A stretch of DNA of 36,755 nucleotides, taken from contig JAUNGB010000055.1 in the NCBI GenBank assembly GCA_030524715.1, positions 1 to 36,755 of the forward strand, given 5' to 3'. How positions within the stretch are numbered: position 1 is the stretch's first letter; each line of letters opens with the position of its first letter. The DNA comes from Eubacteriales bacterium. GTDB lineage: Bacteria > Bacillota > Clostridia > Lachnospirales > Lachnospiraceae. Shown one piece after another: positions 32,633 to 36,755 of this stretch. The notes beneath the pieces are model-generated. The model saw only the letters and a program-made list of their open reading frames with translations. It had not been told where the DNA came from and did no database searches. The position numbers and the translations under genes were made by a program.

Positions 32633-33946
32633 ATGAACATTGTATTATTATCCGGCGGTTCCGGCAAGCGTCTGTGGCCGCTTTCCAACGATATTCGTTC
32701 CAAACAGTTTATCAAGATCTTCAAGGCAGAAGACGGCTCCTATGAGTCTATGGTACAGCGTGTCTATCATCAGATAAAAAAGGCGGATGCAAATGCGACG
32801 GTGACGATTGCTACGGGCAAAACCCAGGTTTCCGCTATCCACAATCAGCTTGGAGAGGAAGTGGGGATTTCCGTAGAACCCTGCCGCCGGGATACGTTTC
32901 CGGCAATCGCACTGGCCACAGCCTATCTGACTGATATAAAAGGAATCAATCCGGAGGAATCCGTGGTTGTCTGCCCGGTTGATCCCTATGTAGAGGATGA
33001 TTATTTTGATGCGCTGAAAGAACTGGCAGCCCAGGCGGACAAAGGGGAAGCCAACCTGGTTCTTATGGGAATAGAGCCCACGTATCCAAGCGAGAAGTAT
33101 GGGTATATTATTCCTGAGAGTTCCGGAAAAACAGCGCGGGTTTCTACCTTTAAGGAAAAACCGACGGCAGCGGCGGCGGAAGAATATATCCGTCAGGGGG
33201 CTTTGTGGAACGGCGGAGTATTTGCTTACAAACTGAAGTATGTTCTGGACAAAGCCCACGAATTGATAGATTTTACAGATTACCAGGACCTATATGCAAA
33301 GTATGACACCCTTACCAGAATTTCTTTTGATTATGCGGTTGTTGAGAAAGAGGATAAGATTCAGGTGATGCGCTTTGCAGGACAGTGGAAGGATCTGGGA
33401 ACCTGGAACACGCTGACAGAAGCCATGGTTGAAAATGCGGTCGGGGATGTGATGATGAATGAAACCTGCAAAAATGTCCATGTGGTGAACGAGCTGGATG
33501 TTCCGATTTTGGCTATGGGCCTGCATGACGTAGTGATTTCCGCGTCCCCGGAGGGGATTCTGGTATCTGATAAGGAGCAGAGCTCTTATATCAAGCCCTT
33601 CGTGGACAAAATAGACCAGCAGATCATGTTTGCTGAAAAATCCTGGGGAAGCTTCCGCGTGCTGGATGTGGAAGATGAAAGCCTGACGATTAAGGTTACG
33701 CTGAATGCAGGACACAGTATGAATTATCACAGCCATAAATACCGTGACGAGGTATGGGTGGTCACATCCGGTGAAGGACGGACCGTGGTAGACGGCATGG
33801 AACAGGAGGTTCGTGTCGGCGACGTAGTCACAATACAGGCGGGCTGCCGGCATACTATTATGGCAGAAACGGAGCTGAAGCTGATTGAAGTACAGCTTGG
33901 CAGGGAGATAAGCGTTCATGACAAACAGAAATTCCCGTTGGAATAA
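32633..33946 (+). CDS. manC: Mannose-1-phosphate guanylyltransferase with cupin domain
   Basis: ManC makes GDP-mannose from mannose-1-phosphate and GTP. The nucleotidyltransferase domain (about 1-335) begins with the signature LSGGSGKRLWPLSNDIRSKQ and has FKEKP and WNGGVFAY. A C-terminal cupin domain of about 100 residues (SWGSFRVLD to RHTIMAETELKLIEVQLG) is the type II mannose-6-phosphate isomerase module, which may add isomerase activity. It has 437 residues, slightly shorter than typical 460-480 residue proteins. It overlaps manA by 29 bases. Confidence 0.95.
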   Translation: MNIVLLSGGSGKRLWPLSNDIRSKQFIKIFKAEDGSYESMVQRVYHQIKKADANATVTIATGKTQVSAIHNQLGEEVGISVEPCRRDTFPAIALATAYLTDIKGINPEESVVVCPVDPYVEDDYFDALKELAAQADKGEANLVLMGIEPTYPSEKYGYIIPESSGKTARVSTFKEKPTAAAAEEYIRQGALWNGGVFAYKLKYVLDKAHELIDFTDYQDLYAKYDTLTRISFDYAVVEKEDKIQVMRFAGQWKDLGTWNTLTEAMVENAVGDVMMNETCKNVHVVNELDVPILAMGLHDVVISASPEGILVSDKEQSSYIKPFVDKIDQQIMFAEKSWGSFRVLDVEDESLTIKVTLNAGHSMNYHSHKYRDEVWVVTSGEGRTVVDGMEQEVRVGDVVTIQAGCRHTIMAETELKLIEVQLGREISVHDKQKFPLE

Positions 33947-34937
33947 CGAGGCTGCTTTAAACAATCCCTTCCTTTTAAAACCAGCCGGAAAGGATTATCT
34001 CTGGGGCGGCAGCAGATTAAACGACGATTTTTCAAAAAATATTGATATGAGTCCGCTGGCGGAAACGTGGGAGTGCTCTACCCATCCGGACGGCCCGAGT
34101 ATGGCTGCCAGCGGAGAATTTGAAGGGCAGCTGCTTTCTGATATTTTGCGGGCGCATCCGGAGTATCTTGGCACACACCCTAAAACAAAGGGAGAGCTTC
34201 CGATTCTCATCAAATTGATTGACGCGAAAAGGGATCTTTCGGTCCAGGTGCATCCCAGCGATGAATATGCCCGTAAACATGAGCACGGGCAGCTGGGCAA
34301 AACGGAGATGTGGTATGTTCTGGACGCGGCTAAGGGCGCAAAGCTGGTTTACGGCTTTCACCACGATACGGATAAAGAAAGTATACGCAAAAGCATTAAC
34401 AACGGTACCATCGAAAAATATCTCCAGAAGGTACCCATTCGGAAGGACGATCTGTTTTATATCGAAGCAGGGACAGTACATGCCATTGGAGCAGGGGCGT
34501 TAATTGCGGAGATCCAGGAAAGCTCCAATCTTACATACCGCATGTACGATTACGGCCGGGTTGATAAAAACGGCAAAAAACGGGAGCTGCACGTGGAGAA
34601 GGCCCTTGAAGTGGCCAATCTGAAAGCAAGCATCGAGCCCAGACAGCCTCTGCGCGTTTTAAAATACCGTCAGGGCTGCGCCTCTGAGCTGCTGTGCCGC
34701 TGTAAATATTTTGAAGTATACCGGATGCTTGTAAATACGGAACACTGCAGAAAGCTGGTAGGTTATCAGGCGGACAGCACCTCGTTCCGTGTACTGCTCT
34801 GTACGGATGGCTGCGGCGCGGCACACTTTGATAATCATATTTTTAGCTTCTTTAAGGGAGACTGCATTTTTGTGCCGGCAAATTCCGTAAAGCTCCGGAT
34901 ACACGGCATGGCGCAGTTCCTGGACGTCAGAGGATGA
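33918..34937 (+). CDS. manA: Class I mannose-6-phosphate isomerase
   Basis: ManA interconverts fructose-6-phosphate and mannose-6-phosphate, the entry to GDP-mannose. Its 339 residues fit the short bacterial type I enzymes. Zinc ligands are seen in VQVHPSDEYA (His), GKTEMWYVLD (Glu) and EAGTVHAIGAG (His). AGGGAG 9 bases upstream supports the ATG inside the end of manC, so translation is coupled. With manC, gmd and fcl it makes the path to GDP-fucose complete except for phosphomannomutase, which must be encoded elsewhere. Confidence 0.95.
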   Translation: MTNRNSRWNNEAALNNPFLLKPAGKDYLWGGSRLNDDFSKNIDMSPLAETWECSTHPDGPSMAASGEFEGQLLSDILRAHPEYLGTHPKTKGELPILIKLIDAKRDLSVQVHPSDEYARKHEHGQLGKTEMWYVLDAAKGAKLVYGFHHDTDKESIRKSINNGTIEKYLQKVPIRKDDLFYIEAGTVHAIGAGALIAEIQESSNLTYRMYDYGRVDKNGKKRELHVEKALEVANLKASIEPRQPLRVLKYRQGCASELLCRCKYFEVYRMLVNTEHCRKLVGYQADSTSFRVLLCTDGCGAAHFDNHIFSFFKGDCIFVPANSVKLRIHGMAQFLDVRG

Positions 34938-35439
34938 CGTCTGTATATCAGAATACCGTATTTTTCAGGTCAATATTCTGCAGGCGCAGGAAGTGTACCT
35001 GAAAATATTAGGAATCTAAGTTTTAAATAAAAACGTCGATTGCCAGGAGTCACAAACATAGAAAAGTGACTGCTGGCACTTTTTGTTCTAAAAAATTGCC
35101 TTCATAACTATCCTTTCTTTGCATTATCCGATATTGTGTTCATATGAGGCGGGGAGATTTTAAAATCCTGAAATAGAATTTACCGGAAATGGGAACTGGC
35201 AGCAGCTTTTAAAAGTGCAGCACAGCAGATCAATATTATTTACAGCGGGTCAATATTATTTTAGGATATGTACCTAATTTTATGCTGCGAGTTAAGGGCG
35301 ATAAAAGAAGAAAAAAAACTACAAAAGGCGATAAAGGACAACAAAAGCCGAAAAAAGGAAATGAAAGGAGTAAGCCGTTATATTTACTTTGGTACATAGT
35401 CCGGCCTGAAACTGTGCTGGTTAGTGGGAGGGAAAAATT
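34938..35439 (+). other. Repeat-rich 502-base gap between manA and the Spo0A-C-like gene
   Basis: There is no credible gene here. The gap holds a hairpin (TTTTCAGGT/ACCTGAAAA, about 34963-35007), the terminator at 35041, two direct repeats TCAATATTATTT (35230-35241 and 35250-35261, 20-bp period), two copies of GGCGATAAA near 35298 and 35328 in a purine-rich stretch, and GGGAGGG before the next ATG. It most likely contains the promoter and leader of the Spo0A-C-like gene, but I see no convincing -35/-10 pair. Confidence 0.6.
35041..35086 (+). terminator. Terminator after manA
   Basis: TGCCAGGAGTCAC (35041-35053) pairs with GTGACTGCTGGCA (35066-35078) with a single mismatch over 13 bp, followed by CTTTTTG and more T. 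It ends the gmd-fcl-manC-manA operon. Confidence 0.88.
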
Positions 35440-35886
35440 ATGATCAACGACGATTATTGGTTGGATGAAATATTACGAAGACTGGGAATAACAGAGGCGT
35501 ATAAGGGCTATGACCGTGTCAAAATGGCAGTCTGCCTGGCTCTTGAGGATGAAAAACGTCTGGTAACTTTTCGGGACAGCATTTATAAGTATATGGCTGA
35601 AGAGGAAAATGGCAATTGGAAAAGTGTGGAAAAGAATTTCCGCACGGTAGTAAAGAGAGCATGGACAATTAACCCCGAATTACTGCAGGAGCTGGCCGGG
35701 TACCGCATGTATTGGGCGCCGACAGTATCTGAGTTTATCAGTAATCTTGTGTCCTACCGAAAGAAACAGATTAAGAAAGCAGCTATGCAGGCGGAGCAGA
35801 ATAAGAAGATTGAGATCAAAAATGAACAGTCTGTACAGACTGTTCAAAAGGTTGGTTCACTGGCTGCTTCAGGGATTCAGAATTAA
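35440..35886 (+). CDS. Free-standing Spo0A C-terminal-domain-like DNA-binding protein
   Basis: This is a 148-residue cytoplasmic protein. Residues about 6-108 match the pattern of the Spo0A effector domain: LRRLGITEAYKGYDRVKMAV, WKSVEKNFRTVVKRAW and LAGYRMYWAPTVSEFISNL correspond to the IG-x-KGY, VER-xx-R-xx-W and GY-PT-SEFI blocks of Spo0A. There is no receiver domain, so it cannot be controlled by phosphorelay in the usual way. A basic, Gln/Lys-rich tail (110-148) follows. GGGAGGG precedes the ATG. The loaP gene is 273 bases downstream, so the pair probably regulates a polysaccharide cluster beyond the window. A sporulation role is unlikely (inference). Confidence 0.82.
   Translation: MINDDYWLDEILRRLGITEAYKGYDRVKMAVCLALEDEKRLVTFRDSIYKYMAEEENGNWKSVEKNFRTVVKRAWTINPELLQELAGYRMYWAPTVSEFISNLVSYRKKQIKKAAMQAEQNKKIEIKNEQSVQTVQKVGSLAASGIQN
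35823..35846. repeat. Perfect 24-bp palindrome inside the Spo0A-C-like gene
   Basis: The half-site TGAACAGTCTGT is followed with no spacer by its exact complement. It encodes residues 129-136 of the tail. Such a long, perfect, spacer-free palindrome is unusual inside a coding region. TGAACAG also occurs in the spacer of the candidate loaP promoter at 35996-36002. Confidence 0.75.
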
Positions 35887-35916
35887 GAAACTGCAATATT
35901 AAAGAAACTGCAATAT
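35885..35916 (+). repeat. 17-bp direct repeat after the Spo0A-C-like gene
   Basis: AAGAAACTGCAATAT occurs at 35885-35899 and 35902-35916, a 17-bp period. The first copy overlaps the stop codon. It may be a slippage duplication or a regulator site in the loaP upstream region. Confidence 0.7.
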
Positions 35917-35980
35917 CAGTAATTGGAGATACTGACAGGCATATGGAGTGTAAATAGTTTCGGGATTATCCCGCCTTCGC

Positions 35981-36039
35981 CCTGCATTCAAAGGCTGAAC
36001 AGATATAATCGTCGCATTGCCGCGTTACATTTGTTCAGC
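35981..36039 (+). promoter_or_regulatory. Possible loaP promoter within an inverted repeat
   Basis: TATAAT at 36004-36009 is a perfect -10, but the hexamer 17 bases upstream (CCTGCA, 35981-35986) is a poor -35. GCTGAACA (35994-36001), in the spacer, and TGTTCAGC (36032-36039), just downstream, are perfect inverted arms 30 bases apart. The layout suggests a regulated promoter. Transcription from it would give loaP a leader of about 145 bases. Confidence 0.45.
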
Positions 36040-36159
36040 GTATATATAAAAATATGGAAATCTGGGATTATGAAGCAATGCCGGAATGGCGGAGCCATGC
36101 CCTGACGCAGGTCTTTGCGTATGAAAGCGTATGAAATCATATAAACGGGAGGAAGAACT

Positions 36160-36723
36160 GTGTGGTATGTAATACAGGTGTTTACCGGTCAGGAAGAAAA
36201 AATGAAAGAGATATGTGAATATCAGATACCGGGGGATGTGCTTGAAAAATGCTTCATTCCATATTATGAAGAAATGAAAAAATATCTGGGAGAATGGCAC
36301 AAAGAAAAAAAGATCCTTTTTCCCGGATATCTTTTTGTTATAACAGAACAAATAACCGCACTGCATACAGAACTGAAAAAAATACAGGGCTTTACCAGAA
36401 TCCTGGGAGATCAGACATATTTGCTGCCACTTACTGACGGAGAGGTCGCTTTTATACAACGCTTCGGCGGAGAAGAGCATTTAGTTGAAATGTCCCAGGG
36501 GGTCATTGAGAATGATGAGATTACGATCATCGACGGCCCGCTGAAAGGCTTTGAAGGATGCATAAAAAGAATCGACAGACATAAAAGAAAAGCAGAAATC
36601 CAGATAGAGATGTTTGGACAGCTTGTGAATACGACAGTGGGGATTGAGATTATAAAAAGGACAGCGGTAAAAATGAATGAAGAGAATGAGGAACATAATG
36701 ATACTATAAATGAGCAAATTTGA
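36160..36723 (+). CDS. loaP: LoaP-type transcription antiterminator (NusG paralogue)
   Basis: LoaP proteins are specialised NusG paralogues that ride on RNA polymerase and prevent termination in long biosynthetic operons, often for polysaccharides or antibiotics. The 187 residues show an NGN domain at about 1-103 (MWYVIQVFTGQEEKMKEICE, KKILFPGYLFVI, FTRILGD) and a KOW domain at about 117-165 (ENDEITIIDGPLKGFEGCIK). The start is GTG at 36160, with GGGAGG at 36147-36152. It is much shorter in its linker than RfaH-type proteins, and the NGN sequence fits LoaP. The target operon should lie just to the right, outside the window. The acidic tail NEENEEHND is unusual but harmless. Confidence 0.88.
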   Translation: MWYVIQVFTGQEEKMKEICEYQIPGDVLEKCFIPYYEEMKKYLGEWHKEKKILFPGYLFVITEQITALHTELKKIQGFTRILGDQTYLLPLTDGEVAFIQRFGGEEHLVEMSQGVIENDEITIIDGPLKGFEGCIKRIDRHKRKAEIQIEMFGQLVNTTVGIEIIKRTAVKMNEENEEHNDTINEQI

Positions 36724-36755
36724 AATTTTACCAAAATTACTTAAAATTGCTTAAA

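Noticed and set aside
34963-35007. Hairpin TTTTCAGGT/ACCTGAAAA as the manA terminator
   Set aside because: The loop is long and no T-run follows; the hairpin at 35041 is a much better terminator.
1-36755. CRISPR array, IS element, prophage or tRNA/rRNA genes
   Set aside because: No regularly spaced direct repeats of CRISPR length, no transposase or integrase frame, no phage structural gene and no recognisable tRNA or rRNA sequence were seen.

Overview
The window looks like a chromosomal stretch of a Gram-positive Clostridia, most likely a Lachnospiraceae (the Blautia/Ruminococcus/Dorea type of gut anaerobe). The reasons are strong GGAGG ribosome sites, OmpR/VanR-type two-component pairs, a LoaP-type NusG paralogue, a Spo0A C-terminal domain protein, a PyrB-PyrI aspartate transcarbamoylase, a CmpB-like membrane protein and moderate GC. 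No rRNA, tRNA, IS element, prophage or CRISPR array was seen. The species call is inference.

Region 1 (1-10.9 kb) is signalling and envelope. A response regulator (5' end outside the window) and its histidine kinase are followed by a terminator. A second regulator/kinase pair (2540-4620) comes next, then a six-gene operon (4883-10865): lipoprotein, two ABC permease subunits, ABC ATPase, a secreted C-terminally anchored protein, and a MacB-like protein without an FtsX domain. The second two-component operon and the ABC operon each have an upstream TTACAA-N5-TTACAA direct repeat with exactly 11 bp period. This suggests one regulon in which the regulator controls itself and the transporter.

Region 2 (10.9-26.2 kb) is mostly housekeeping: a small membrane-anchored protein (- strand), hisH-hisF, ung, a MOP-family flippase, a DUF6155-like protein, pyrB-pyrI (- strand), a CmpB-like membrane protein (- strand), folC, pheA (chorismate mutase/prephenate dehydratase), then a polyphosphate cluster (DUF815-type ATPase, Ppx/GppA phosphatase, Ppk1). 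A 43-codon ORF with a near-perfect ribosome site and a strong terminator close it. Several dispersed short repeats lie between these genes.

Region 3 (26.3-36.76 kb) is a GDP-fucose/GDP-mannose locus that leads into what is probably a surface polysaccharide cluster beyond the right edge. It holds fkp (fucose salvage to GDP-fucose), a convergent AraC-type regulator, then a divergent operon gmd-fcl-manC-manA (mannose-6-phosphate isomerisation, GDP-mannose synthesis and de novo GDP-fucose; no phosphomannomutase is present). After a terminator come a free-standing Spo0A-C-like DNA-binding protein and a LoaP-type antiterminator, separated by unusual repeats, including a perfect 24-bp palindrome inside the end of the Spo0A-C-like gene. 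The most interesting candidates are this Spo0A-C/LoaP control module and the TTACAA regulon in region 1.
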